Positions 23,971-31,632 of a DNA stretch of 39,916 nt are shown one piece after another. Below the pieces are notes generated by a model, which had not been told where the DNA came from, did not search any database, and was given only the letters and a program-made list of their open reading frames with translations. Origin of the DNA: a virus; IMG/VR virus record IMGVR_UViG_3300036804_000279, positions 1 to 39,916 of that record. One strand, 5' to 3'. A program made the translations under genes and the position numbers. Each line of letters opens with the position of its first letter. The stretch's first letter is position 1.

Positions 23971-25637
23971 CGCTTGCCTCCGTGCGGCTCGTTCACCGCC
24001 CCCAAGGCCGCGAGCGCCCGGTTTTCATCAATCTTTTTCCCGATCTTCGCCGCATCGGGATAGCCCAGCATCTCCAGGCCCGCGCCCACCGGCAGCGCGC
24101 CCTTGGCCATGAGCTGCTCCGCGATCCGGCGCACGATCGACTGGCTCTTGACATGGAAGCTGCCATCGTCGACCAGCATCGTGTACTGATCCAGCGCATC
24201 GGCCGGCTTCCGGTAGTCGACCACTTCAAAACTGCCGTTCTGCTTCAGCCCCATCATCTGGCTGGGCATGTACTCGATCATGGTGCTGGTGATGCCCTCG
24301 ACACTACGCAGCACGCTGAAGGCGCCCATGCGGCCGCGGAGCTGGGTCAGCCCCTGGCCCTGCAGGACCGAGGCGTCAAATAGATCGCTGGAAATATTTC
24401 CGTCCCCCGGCTTGCCTTGCCGGGATTGGTTAAACCCTTGGATCTGTCTCGCCTTTTCCAAGAGCGTCTCGGGAAGCTTGCTCGCCGAATCCGGAAACGC
24501 CGGCGGGGTCACCAGGTTGGGAGGCTTATCCCCGTCATACATCTGCTTTTCACCCGCCACTCCACCAAAATCCGATTGCGAGATGCCGGAGGCCTTGGGG
24601 ATAAACCACACCCCGTTGTTCAACCTGTAGAAATTTTCAAAGGTCTGGGAGTACATCTTTTCCGCCAGCACCTGCAGGCTCTCGGTGTACCTGGTGGGCG
24701 GCACTGCCCATGGCCCGAAGAGCGGCGGGGTGCCCCACACCGGAGCCACCGGAAACGACTGAAACGGGCATTGTCCATCCGCCATGCGTACGCCCTCGCA
24801 GTCGATGACCACCCGGCCGCGCGGATAGACCCAGCGGTACTTGGCAAGCGCGTCCGGATCGGCAGGCAGGTTCCCGCCTTCGATCTCGCGCGTATAGTCC
24901 AGGCAGAAAGTGGTCCGCAGCCGCGTGGCCAGGCCGCGCGTCGAAGAGATGTTGTTGAAAGGCGGCATCGACTGGTAAGGTCCATCCGGCAAGCGGAAGC
25001 CCTGCTGGCTTTCCGTGTTGCGGATGTCCTTGGTGGTGTTGGTGGGGAATTTAGGCAGGAACTTCGCCCGCTCCGGAAACCGCTGTTTCACCAGGTCCAG
25101 GTGGACCCAGTCTTCCAAAATCAAAAAACTCGGCTTGAAGGTGTAATCCGTGTTCGGATCCAGGTGAACCGTCTTAGGATCGCGCGATTTCGCCCACATC
25201 CGCCCCCGGTTTTTGCTTTCATAGGGATCGATTCCCCAATTCAAAAAACCGGTCCCAAAAAATTCGGCCGTCAAAAAAGCAAAAAGCAGGTGGAAGGGCA
25301 CGAACATCTGGTTCCACTGCGCTTGAAATCCTTTTTGGATTGACTCAATCTCCTTCCCTGAAGAAGAGTCGTAAATGTAGGCCTGCGGCTGGTACTCGGA
25401 AAGATCGTTCGCGTCCCGCATGAGCATGGTCTGCAGCTCGGGCACCCTGACCGTCGGCCGGTACCGCGGCCCGATCTGGGAATCCGACATAGTGAAGAAA
25501 GTCTTGGTGTCTTCGAAGAAATTGATGCCCAGCGCATCGGCCCGCTTACGTTCCGAGAGCTGTTGCCATTCGTCGATATGATCGATCACCGGATCCCGCT
25601 CCGGCTGTGACTTCCGCACTGTGTTGATGAAGATCAA
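23967..25637 (-). CDS. Portal protein (556 aa)
   Basis: Start ATG 25637 overlaps the upstream stop (ATGA). The pattern is that of short-tailed phage portals: an Arg/Asp-rich N-terminus (DPVIDHIDEWQQLSERKRAD), an amphipathic stretch with FHLLFAFLTAEFFGTGFLNW (about 115-135), a CEGVRMADGQCPFQSFPVAPVWG wing, and a helical C-terminal half with QSRQGKPGDGNISSDLFDAS and QLRGRMGAFSVLRSVEGITSTMIEY. Size (about 556 aa) and position after the terminase fit. It forms the dodecameric ring through which DNA enters. Confidence is in the class, not the subfamily. Confidence 0.8.
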   Translation of the reverse strand: MIFINTVRKSQPERDPVIDHIDEWQQLSERKRADALGINFFEDTKTFFTMSDSQIGPRYRPTVRVPELQTMLMRDANDLSEYQPQAYIYDSSSGKEIESIQKGFQAQWNQMFVPFHLLFAFLTAEFFGTGFLNWGIDPYESKNRGRMWAKSRDPKTVHLDPNTDYTFKPSFLILEDWVHLDLVKQRFPERAKFLPKFPTNTTKDIRNTESQQGFRLPDGPYQSMPPFNNISSTRGLATRLRTTFCLDYTREIEGGNLPADPDALAKYRWVYPRGRVVIDCEGVRMADGQCPFQSFPVAPVWGTPPLFGPWAVPPTRYTESLQVLAEKMYSQTFENFYRLNNGVWFIPKASGISQSDFGGVAGEKQMYDGDKPPNLVTPPAFPDSASKLPETLLEKARQIQGFNQSRQGKPGDGNISSDLFDASVLQGQGLTQLRGRMGAFSVLRSVEGITSTMIEYMPSQMMGLKQNGSFEVVDYRKPADALDQYTMLVDDGSFHVKSQSIVRRIAEQLMAKGALPVGAGLEMLGYPDAAKIGKKIDENRALAALGAVNEPHGGKR

Positions 25638-25951
25638 GCGGATACCTCTTCAGGTTGGGATCCGCGCAAAAAGGCCTGCAGCCGCTCCTCATTGTCCTGT
25701 TCGTTGTCGCCCTCGCCTTGCACCCCTTCAAGCGAGATGAGCGAGGCAATCAGCTCTTTGAGAGTGACGAATTCATTGGTGATCAGCTCGCTCGCGTTCT
25801 TCGCCAGCCGGTCCTGAAGCACACTGAAACCGACGCTCGCCCCTTGCTCCTGGCGGGCGGCGCGGAAATCGTCGAAGATTCGGCCGAGAATCGGCCCGCC
25901 GGCTTCAGCCTGTTGCTCGCGCAGCTCCTCTTTGAGTTGCTTGGCGGTTAC
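25634..25951 (-). CDS. Connector-region protein lacking a standard start (about 105 aa)
   Basis: The coherent part of this frame runs VTAKQLKEELREQQAEAGGP, then ILGRIFDDFRAARQEQGASV, then NASELITNEFVTLKELIASL and an acidic end, and overlaps the portal start. In this frame I find no ATG, GTG or TTG near the beginning: the first codon after the shadow stretch is GTA (25951-25949), exactly overlapping the previous gene's stop. The first GTG is at 25822, internal to the helical part, and CTG occurs at 25924. The upstream 255-aa gene is in the frame that a -1 shift would link to this one. So either a non-canonical start or a programmed frameshift is involved. Confidence 0.5.
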   Translation of the reverse strand, partial: VTAKQLKEELREQQAEAGGPILGRIFDDFRAARQEQGASVGFSVLQDRLAKNASELITNEFVTLKELIASLISLEGVQGEGDNEQDNEERLQAFLRGSQPEEVSA

Positions 25952-26715
25952 TCGCCCCGCTCCACCCTCGACGCTGCTTCCCTTTCCTCTTGCGCTATTC
26001 GCCGGTCCTTGCCCATCACCTGGGCTGTCAGCGCGTCCAGGTCCACCGGGCCCGCGTCCGCCGGCGAGTTGCCGCTCTGAAATGGAAATACATACGGCTT
26101 TGGCGTCGCTTCCGCCGGCGGCGGCGCCGGCATCGGCAACACCGTCGCTCCCTGCTGAGCTTCCGCTTGCGCGGGAGCTGGACTTGGCGCCGGCCGGTTG
26201 TGCAGATCCAGCAGTTCTTGCGCCGGGTAGCCTGCCGGCAGGGGTACGTACTGTTCGGGAGTTGGAGTTTGGCCTGCTTGCCATAGGGGAGCCTCTGACG
26301 ATCGGATGATGCCGCTTTCTGACGAAACCACCGTGACTTCGAGCATTTTGCCGTCCAGGGTCCGCGCGAACAGTATGTTGTAGTCTGTATCGTTCAGATC
26401 CATGTCCAGCTTGGAAAATTTAGCCGTGCCGCCGCAGCGGAACAGCAGCGCCAGCAAAAAAGCGTACTGCAGGCGGCCGGGATTGTTGACGAATGCGGGA
26501 TCCAGTTCGATCGGCTCCTGGCTCTCCGGCGTCTTGCGCAGCGTCTTGTAGGGACCTCTCGCTTTGCGGCGCAGACGAAACTCCGGCACCGCCGGCGTCA
26601 TCGTGGGATTGCGGTAGGTGCTGCCGGCGGCGTTCTTTCCGCCGTCAATCCCCTGCCCGGTCCGTTCCGCCACCGGAATACCTTTGTCAGCCCGCGGCTT
26701 ATCTGATTTGGACAT
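25948..26715 (-). CDS. Hypothetical head-module protein (255 aa)
   Basis: Start ATG 26715, 17 nt inside the terminase end. The N-terminus is Lys/Arg-rich, then a compact core (FVNNPGRLQYAFLLALLFRC, KFSKLDMDLNDTDYNILFAR, TLDGKMLEVTVVSSESG), a Pro/Ala-rich linker (about 175-215) and a charged C-terminal helix (TAQVMGKDRRIAQEEREAAS). It lies between terminase and portal. Its end overlaps the odd-start protein above, and the two may be made as one shifted product. Family not recognised. Confidence 0.6.
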   Translation of the reverse strand: MSKSDKPRADKGIPVAERTGQGIDGGKNAAGSTYRNPTMTPAVPEFRLRRKARGPYKTLRKTPESQEPIELDPAFVNNPGRLQYAFLLALLFRCGGTAKFSKLDMDLNDTDYNILFARTLDGKMLEVTVVSSESGIIRSSEAPLWQAGQTPTPEQYVPLPAGYPAQELLDLHNRPAPSPAPAQAEAQQGATVLPMPAPPPAEATPKPYVFPFQSGNSPADAGPVDLDALTAQVMGKDRRIAQEEREAASRVERGE

Positions 26716-28444
26716 AGTCCTTCTCCCATCGTTTTAGCTTGTCCAGATGCGCCTGCAAGTTCATCGTAAGAATCCCCGAGCTCGTATCGAACGGAGATTT
26801 TTGGTGCGCGATTTTGCTCAGAGCATCCTCATACAAGCCATCATCGTAGCTGCTGGCATAGCTTTCGCATTTAAGTGGGTGCCACTGGTCTTTGGCGATC
26901 CAACCTAGTAACCCCGCAAAAAGTATTTCGTCGAAGCCTGCGACCGCTTCAAAGCGGAAATCTCCCTCCCATTGCGCCGAGCTCATCTGCTCTGTAAACG
27001 CAGCGTCCAGGGGAATAGCTTCCCTCCTCCGCAGCGCGGTCAGAAAGGCGTTCAGCATCATCCGCCGGGTATAGTCCTGGATGGTGAAGCCCAGGCTGTT
27101 GCTGGATTTGGCGGCATTGACCTGGTCGTTACGCCCCTTCCAGCGGTACTGGTTGGGGTACCGCCAGCGGTCGCGTAACTCTTGGAAGATCCGTGAACCG
27201 AAGCCGCCGCCGCCGTCCTCGCAGGCCACCTTAGCCATGTTGAAGTAGGCCGCCAGGGCATAGACCGAGGCGCTGGCAGTCTCCTGGCTCAAGCACATAT
27301 GCGCCCGCGCGGCCAGGGCGCCCGTCTCGCCGTTCCACACCACCATCGCCAGGGTGTCATCCCAATTCGTCGAATCGGTGTCCTGGCGGTCGCCGTGGCC
27401 GATCATGACGCCGGCGAAGTAGTGAGCTTTCTTGTCCGGCCGCTCGAACAAGATAAACCGCCCGTTGCGGTGATCTTGTGCGCGGACCCGCCGCTCGGCC
27501 GAGTCGCCGATCTCGAGCTCCACCTGGCGGCAGGCTACATCGTCCGCGCATTTTCTCGACCAGGACAGATCGTCGAAGCTGAACACCGGATCTCCGGAGA
27601 CCTCGAAGGCCTCTTCCGGATTGCCCGGGTACTCTTTGCGCCACTTGTCCAGGTTGCCGCCCAGCCTCGAGTGCAGCACGTAGCGGAAAAAAGCAATCCG
27701 CTCTTTGGGCAGCTTCAGCTCGCGCATCAGGAACTTTTCATAGTCGTTCCGCGGCGCATCCTTCGCGCCCGCCGGATCGCGCACGTAGTCCGGATCGTCG
27801 TGCCAGGGCAGAAACTGGGCCAGATACTCCGTATCTCCGCGCTCCGATGCGTCCCATAGCTGGTAGTACGCCTGGCCGGGTCCTTCCTTGCCGTTGGGAG
27901 TGGTCTCCACGATGCCCATGTTCTCCGGATCGTCGGAAAGGGTAGACGAGACCGCCGTAAAAACCTCCGGGTTCTGGTAATAGGCTGCCTCCGACATGTG
28001 CAGGAAGGTGAAACCCAGGCCGCGCGATCCCACCACGTTGTTCGCCGTCTGCCAGGAAATTTTCGATTGGGTCTTGAAGAAGTTGATTTCCTGCTGGGTG
28101 TACTTCCAGGATGTCTTCTTCAGCGGCAACTGTTTCGCCAGCAAGTGAGACTCTTCATAGAGAGCTCGCGCGGTGATCTTCTGCTGGGCCAGGATCAGCC
28201 CTTCGGAGTAGTCTTTTTCGAGTAGGTGCGCCTGGGCCAGCATCCGCGCCCAGGTGGAGACACCCAGCCGCCGTCCTTTGAGGAAAATAACGAACAGCCG
28301 GCGCCGCTTCGCGACATGCTGCTTGCACGCCTCCATGATTTTTTGCTGCGAGGGATTCAGGCGGAAAGGAATCGGCCGGTTCGTTTGTCGGTTACGAACC
28401 GTGAACGACGCGAAAAACTTTTCCGCCTGGGCCAGGTTGATCAT
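26699..28444 (-). CDS. Terminase large subunit (581 aa)
   Basis: I chose ATG 28444 because it overlaps the previous stop (ATGA) and because the sequence turns protein-like there (MINLAQAEKFFASFTVRNRQ). The longer frame upstream is a shadow. Walker-A-like KGRRLGVST (residues 56-64); Walker B region FTFLHMSEAAY (145-155, Glu152); coupling motif IVETTPNG (178-185). The C-terminal nuclease-type domain has FAGVMIGHGDRQDTD and ACEDGGGGFG acidic groups and ends with a GFDEILFAGLLGW segment. Motor for DNA packaging at the portal. The small subunit is not recognised with confidence among the nearby Cys-rich proteins. Confidence 0.85.
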   Translation of the reverse strand: MINLAQAEKFFASFTVRNRQTNRPIPFRLNPSQQKIMEACKQHVAKRRRLFVIFLKGRRLGVSTWARMLAQAHLLEKDYSEGLILAQQKITARALYEESHLLAKQLPLKKTSWKYTQQEINFFKTQSKISWQTANNVVGSRGLGFTFLHMSEAAYYQNPEVFTAVSSTLSDDPENMGIVETTPNGKEGPGQAYYQLWDASERGDTEYLAQFLPWHDDPDYVRDPAGAKDAPRNDYEKFLMRELKLPKERIAFFRYVLHSRLGGNLDKWRKEYPGNPEEAFEVSGDPVFSFDDLSWSRKCADDVACRQVELEIGDSAERRVRAQDHRNGRFILFERPDKKAHYFAGVMIGHGDRQDTDSTNWDDTLAMVVWNGETGALAARAHMCLSQETASASVYALAAYFNMAKVACEDGGGGFGSRIFQELRDRWRYPNQYRWKGRNDQVNAAKSSNSLGFTIQDYTRRMMLNAFLTALRRREAIPLDAAFTEQMSSAQWEGDFRFEAVAGFDEILFAGLLGWIAKDQWHPLKCESYASSYDDGLYEDALSKIAHQKSPFDTSSGILTMNLQAHLDKLKRWEKDYVQIR

Positions 28445-28686
28445 TTCGCTGCCTGTACACCGCTGTACGCAACAAATCCGGTAGTATTGCAAGCCCCGCA
28501 GGCGTCGCCTTTGAGCAGCCCGGCGCCGTCGCACTTCTGGCAGGTAATCACCTTGCCGCTGCCTCGGCAGATCATGCACGTAACCAGGCACCGCATCACC
28601 TTCTTAGGTTTGTCGGTCCCGCGATACTCGTTGTACAGCCGCGCATGTTTGCAGAAGCGCACTTGCCGGACAGTGGCGGTTTCCAT
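28441..28686 (-). CDS. DnaJ-type zinc-finger small protein (81 aa)
   Basis: ATG 28686 with GGGAG about 10 nt upstream. Contains CMICRGSGKVITCQKCDGAGLLKG and CGACNTTG: three CxxC motifs, two in the CxxCxGxG style of DnaJ zinc centres, preceded by a basic N-terminus. Overlaps the terminase start (ATGA), so the two are co-translated. A small DnaJ-like zinc protein next to terminase could assist assembly or packaging; this role is inference. Confidence 0.7.
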   Translation of the reverse strand: METATVRQVRFCKHARLYNEYRGTDKPKKVMRCLVTCMICRGSGKVITCQKCDGAGLLKGDACGACNTTGFVAYSGVQAAK

Positions 28687-28692
28687 AAGCCG

Positions 28693-29169
28693 TCATCTCC
28701 CTGCCGGCGGCGGAAACGGAGCCGAGGCCTTGGCCGCCGCTTTATGGTTGGCCGCGGCCGGAGACTTCATGGCGATCAGGCAGGCCTGGCTGCAGGCAAA
28801 CTTGTTGTAGATTCCTCCCGTCGCCGGATCCTTTACTGTTTCGCGGTTGTACCAGGGCTGCGCCTTGCTGAATTGGAATCCGCAATTTGTGCAGATTTCG
28901 CTGGTCCGCTGTTTTTGCAGCCGCTCATCCAGGATGCGTCCCGAATTCTCGTAAAGCTTGCGTATCTTCTGGTGCGCCTCCATCGCTTTGTCCAGGTCCA
29001 CAGTGGTAAAAAACTCTTGTGCGGCCTGTTCATCCTCCTTCTCCAGATCCCATCGCTGGCGTATTCTCAGCCGCGCTTCTTTGACCCGTTTAGCCTTGGG
29101 CACACTGGCCCACCGCGCCTTGGCTTTCTTACTCTGACTAACGGAAACTGACGATTCGACCACTTGCAT
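28693..29169 (-). CDS. Zn-finger protein with coiled-coil-like middle (about 158 aa)
   Basis: Start ATG 29169 (a TTG at 29178 in frame is an alternative). Basic N-terminal half (SQSKKAKARWASVPKAKRVK), a charged helical middle (FFTTVDLDKAMEAHQKIRKLY), then ICTNCGFQFSKAQPWYNRE and KFACSQACLIAMKSPA, a CxxC...CxxxC zinc site. It overlaps the previous gene by about 30 nt. May be the small terminase subunit or a packaging-linked DNA-binding factor; position supports this but no HTH is clear. Confidence 0.6.
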   Translation of the reverse strand: MQVVESSVSVSQSKKAKARWASVPKAKRVKEARLRIRQRWDLEKEDEQAAQEFFTTVDLDKAMEAHQKIRKLYENSGRILDERLQKQRTSEICTNCGFQFSKAQPWYNRETVKDPATGGIYNKFACSQACLIAMKSPAAANHKAAAKASAPFPPPAGR

Positions 29170-29398
29170 CCCTGTCAATTGATGCCGCCTTTCGCGTGTT
29201 CTTGTGAATCAGAACCGCGCCGCTGCTCTTGGCAATGACGTGGAGCTGAGGTTTCCGGAACGTCTCCGTGCAAAGCCTGCAAGCAAAACAAAAAAAACCG
29301 TTGTTCTCTTCCAGAAAAAACATCGTGTCCGTGCTCGACCCCCGGGGATGATTCAAGCTGGCGCATTGCAGCCGTCCGCCCGGCGCCATCTCGCTCAT
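29138..29398 (-). CDS. Cys-rich small protein (86 aa)
   Basis: Start ATG 29398 (MSEMAPGGRLQCASLNHPRG). Residues MFFLEENNGFFCFACRLCTE hold a CxxCxxC group. Basic, Lys/Arg-rich end. Overlaps the next gene by about 30 nt. Function unknown; one of the cluster of small metal-site proteins upstream of terminase. Confidence 0.55.
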   Translation of the reverse strand: MSEMAPGGRLQCASLNHPRGSSTDTMFFLEENNGFFCFACRLCTETFRKPQLHVIAKSSGAVLIHKNTRKAASIDRDASGRIVSFR

Positions 29399-29510
29399 TT
29401 TGGGCACAGGTCCATCCCCCAAAAAAAATCATGGTTGTGGCGCCAAAGCAAATAGCTGTCATGCGAATGGTTGTGCCAAGGCGAATAGCTGAGGCGCAAA
29501 AGCGAATGGC

Positions 29511-29580
29511 CGTCATTCTGAACGAAGTGAAGAACCCATAGGAAGCTGGATGCGCCGCCAGTGCCGGTCATTTTCTGGCT
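29511..29580. repeat. 69-bp interspersed repeat, copy F
   Basis: CGTCATTCTGAACGAAGTGA start, slightly diverged middle, TTTTCTGGC end. Lies between the 55-aa zinc protein and the 86-aa protein. Several diverged bits of the flanking motif GGCGCCAAAGCAAATAGC precede it at about 29438-29510. Confidence 0.9.
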
Positions 29581-29618
29581 GCAGATCCACGACCGGGCCC
29601 GCAACCACTCTTCAAGCT

Positions 29619-29786
29619 TCACCACAAATTGCATTCACAGCCCGCTTTCTCCTGCCCGCAGAACTGACAAACTCCAGTCAAGCAATCGATACACTCGAAG
29701 GTGTATCGGGCAACGCATCTTCCCGGCGCCTCGTCACAACGCCATATTTTGCGGCACACAGGGCAGTAATGTTCATGCGCCCTCAC
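29619..29786 (-). CDS. Ten-cysteine zinc protein (55 aa)
   Basis: GTG start at 29786 overlaps the stop of the 135-aa gene (GTGA). MRAHEHYCPVCRKIWRCDEA, PGRCVARYTFECIDCLTGVC, QFCGQEKAGCECNLW. Ten Cys in 55 residues (positions 8, 11, 17, 24, 32, 35, 40, 43, 50 and 52) strongly suggest two zinc sites. A small double zinc-finger protein, likely nucleic-acid or protein contact. The stop TGA lies at 29619-29621, 38 bp before repeat copy F. Confidence 0.65.
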   Translation of the reverse strand: MRAHEHYCPVCRKIWRCDEAPGRCVARYTFECIDCLTGVCQFCGQEKAGCECNLW

Positions 29787-30190
29787 CGCCGCCGGCGCGC
29801 GGTAAAGGACATATCTTTCCCCGTGAGTTCGCTCAGCTCCTTCGTTGTTGGCCTTGGTGGTACCCTTCGGTGGCGTGCCAATCTAGCCGTCCATGGAGCT
29901 TGCCAGATCCGTTTGAGACTACGTTTCCAAAAACTCCAGCGCAATAAATCGCTTGGGTGATATCCCCCGGCGCAGGTATCGAACATTCCCAGGGACATCT
30001 CCATCAGCGTCTCCGCCGGCGTTGTCAGCAGAAGTGAGAGCCAGTGATCGCCGGAAATCGGGCGGCGCACCAGGTTGTAACCGAGACTGGCAGCCATTCG
30101 CTTTTTGAGCCAGAACGGAGTCCGCTGCATCATCCCCGGCGTGAATGATTCGTACATGATGCGGTAAACCGTATTCATCCGTTCACTCAT
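29783..30190 (-). CDS. Hypothetical basic protein (135 aa)
   Basis: ATG 30190 overlaps the upstream stop (ATGA). The sequence is helical with many Met and Arg (SERMNTVYRIMYESFTPGMM, TPFWLKKRMAASLGYNLV, HWLSLLLTTPAETLMEMSLG) and a basic end. Family not recognised. Stop overlaps the 55-aa zinc protein's GTG. Confidence 0.55.
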   Translation of the reverse strand: MSERMNTVYRIMYESFTPGMMQRTPFWLKKRMAASLGYNLVRRPISGDHWLSLLLTTPAETLMEMSLGMFDTCAGGYHPSDLLRWSFWKRSLKRIWQAPWTARLARHRRVPPRPTTKELSELTGKDMSFTARRRR

Positions 30191-30645
30191 GGCCTTACGA
30201 ACCTCCTGCCATTGCACAGCGGGCAGAGTGTTCCGCGCGCGGTCTTGCCTGTGCCCGCGCACCGGGCGCACATCCCTGGAGTGCTGGTTTCAACAGATGG
30301 CGATGCGGAAGAGAGACCATTATTCCCCGGCGCCGACAATGCCGGCATTTGATTGGGCCCCAGGCGGTCCGCCTGCTGCATCGGACTCTGAATCGGACTC
30401 GCCGCCGCGGCCGGCGCCGCATTTCCCGATCGCTGCGCCAGGATCATCCGCTCCGGCGTCACAATCCACGATTGCCCGATCGTCTCCACCAGCGCCTGGG
30501 CCAGCGGCATGTGTTCCTCGCTCACGATCCGGATCACTTGCGCCGGACTCCCGTACACCGTCAGAATCGGAGACTGGTCGCCGAACGGCGGCTTGCCCCG
30601 CTTGCCGTTCGTATGCACTGCCGACGCGCGTAACATACTCGCCAT
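30187..30645 (-). CDS. Pro/Ala-linker protein with C-terminal CxxC zinc motif (152 aa)
   Basis: Start ATG 30645 (MASMLRASAVHTNGKRGKPP). A compact N-terminal domain (ILTVYGSPAQVIRIVSEEHM, LVETIGQSWIVTPERMILAQ), a low-complexity Ala/Pro/Ser linker (about 78-125), then CARCAGTGKTARGTLCPLCNG, DnaJ-like zinc ribbon. Its first 326 nt overlap, in another frame, the run-on 3' part of the 226-aa frame. The zinc motif and coherent linker argue this frame is the true one here. Confidence 0.6.
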   Translation of the reverse strand: MASMLRASAVHTNGKRGKPPFGDQSPILTVYGSPAQVIRIVSEEHMPLAQALVETIGQSWIVTPERMILAQRSGNAAPAAAASPIQSPMQQADRLGPNQMPALSAPGNNGLSSASPSVETSTPGMCARCAGTGKTARGTLCPLCNGRRFVRP

Positions 30646-31000
30646 AATCCTCGCCCTCAAGCATTGGGGGATGCGGTGACTCTTTGTATATCCCCGGCCC
30701 CATAAAGACACTGGCTTTGGCGAGGAGCTGGTCCAGCTCTTCTTTGTCGCTGGCTACCTCCTCAGCCGGGATAGGCGTAAACGTAATGTTCTTGTTCTCG
30801 GGCTTCCACTCTCCGTCGTAAGTGCGGATGCCGACCTGAAACGGAGTGGCGAATCGAGTGCCGTCCTTGCCCGCTACGGAGTAGTCGACCGGCATCTCAT
30901 GCTCGTCAATCCACTTCATCCTGGCTTCGCGCAGACGCTTGCGCTCGGCCATGAAATCTTCCGCTACCACGCTTGAGACGATTTGGGCAAGGGGATTCAT
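30320..31000 (-). CDS. First gene of late region; run-on C-terminus (226 aa)
   Basis: Start ATG 31000. The first about 120 residues are sensible (MNPLAQIVSSVVAEDFMAER, RFATPFQVGIRTYDGEWKPE, then EEVASDKEELDQLLAKASVF), ending around DYGEYVTRVGSAYERQAGQA. From there the frame is Arg/Gly/Asp-rich and non-protein-like, on top of the 152-aa gene, for 326 nt. I think the true end was lost by an indel or stop-codon change near 30640, or the genes overlap with a frameshift. No ribosome-binding site is clear at the start. Confidence 0.5.
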   Translation of the reverse strand: MNPLAQIVSSVVAEDFMAERKRLREARMKWIDEHEMPVDYSVAGKDGTRFATPFQVGIRTYDGEWKPENKNITFTPIPAEEVASDKEELDQLLAKASVFMGPGIYKESPHPPMLEGEDYGEYVTRVGSAYERQAGQAAVRRPVSDSDGVRESGASDPDRERGTHAAGPGAGGDDRAIVDCDAGADDPGAAIGKCGAGRGGESDSESDAAGGPPGAQSNAGIVGAGE

Positions 31001-31199
31001 GCAGACCCATAGGGACCGAAAAAATACGCAGAACAGGGATAAGCAGAACAGGTACTACAAAATAAACAGAAAGTGTGCAATTAGTTGTACATCGAAAGGA
31101 GTTCTTTAGGAAAGTTTTTAAGCGCGGTTTTTTGCACAGTTACTCAAACATAAATAAAAAAGGTTACTATCCACGGTTGCCTATTCGCCTCGCGTAAGG
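31001..31199. promoter_or_regulatory. A/T-rich intergenic region with paired GCAGAACAGG repeats
   Basis: No gene seen. Two copies of GCAGAACAGG lie at about 31030 and 31045, about 15 bp apart. The minus strand contains A/T tracts and a weak TTGCAC-17-TAGTAC promoter possibility. It is the natural start point of the whole minus-strand late region. Confidence 0.45.
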
Positions 31200-31270
31200 T
31201 TGTCATTCTGAACGAAGTGAAGAACCCATGGGAAGCCGGATGCGCCGTCTCTGCCGGTCATTTTCCGGGC
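31200..31270. repeat. 69-bp interspersed repeat, copy G
   Basis: TTGTCATTCTGAACGAAGTG start; TTTTCCGGGC end. Its right edge supplies the last residues and the TGA stop (31258-31260) of the RusA gene. Confidence 0.9.
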
Positions 31271-31632
31271 ACAAGCGTTCGAGCAAATTCACGCACCCAA
31301 ATCTCCGTGCGCGGATTGTTCCAGTCCCGGTCCAGGTGCATGATCCAGTTCTTCACCGCGGCGTCGGACCGGATCACGCCGGCGTCCTTCAAGCCGTCGC
31401 CGATACATTTCCAAAGATTATCGCCATCGCCCTTGCCACCCTTGGCAAAATAAACTCTCGCCTCGACTTCATAGAATTCGGCCTGCACCACCGTGCCCTG
31501 GGCGAAGACCGCCACCGCCCACTTAAAGGCTGTGGCCTGCTTGGAGACCGTTGTCTTTCCCCAAGTGTGGCGCAGCTTGTAATGGTTCACGCTGGGCGGT
31601 ATCAGCGGAATCACCAGATGGAGCTCTTTCAC
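31258..31632 (-). CDS. rusA: RusA-type Holliday junction resolvase (124 aa)
   Basis: GTG start 31632 overlaps the ATPase stop (GTGA); the upstream continuation is a shadow. N-terminal PPSVNHY is typical of RusA. The catalytic set is visible: GDGDNLWK gives Asp69, Asp71 and Lys75, and RSDAAV gives Asp90, matching the spacing of the classic D70, D72, K76, D91 set. Cleaves Holliday junctions or branched DNA as a dimer, here likely to tidy replication or packaging intermediates. Its C-terminus and stop are formed by repeat copy G, so the final residues may be altered. Confidence 0.85.
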   Translation of the reverse strand: MKELHLVIPLIPPSVNHYKLRHTWGKTTVSKQATAFKWAVAVFAQGTVVQAEFYEVEARVYFAKGGKGDGDNLWKCIGDGLKDAGVIRSDAAVKNWIMHLDRDWNNPRTEIWVREFARTLVPGK

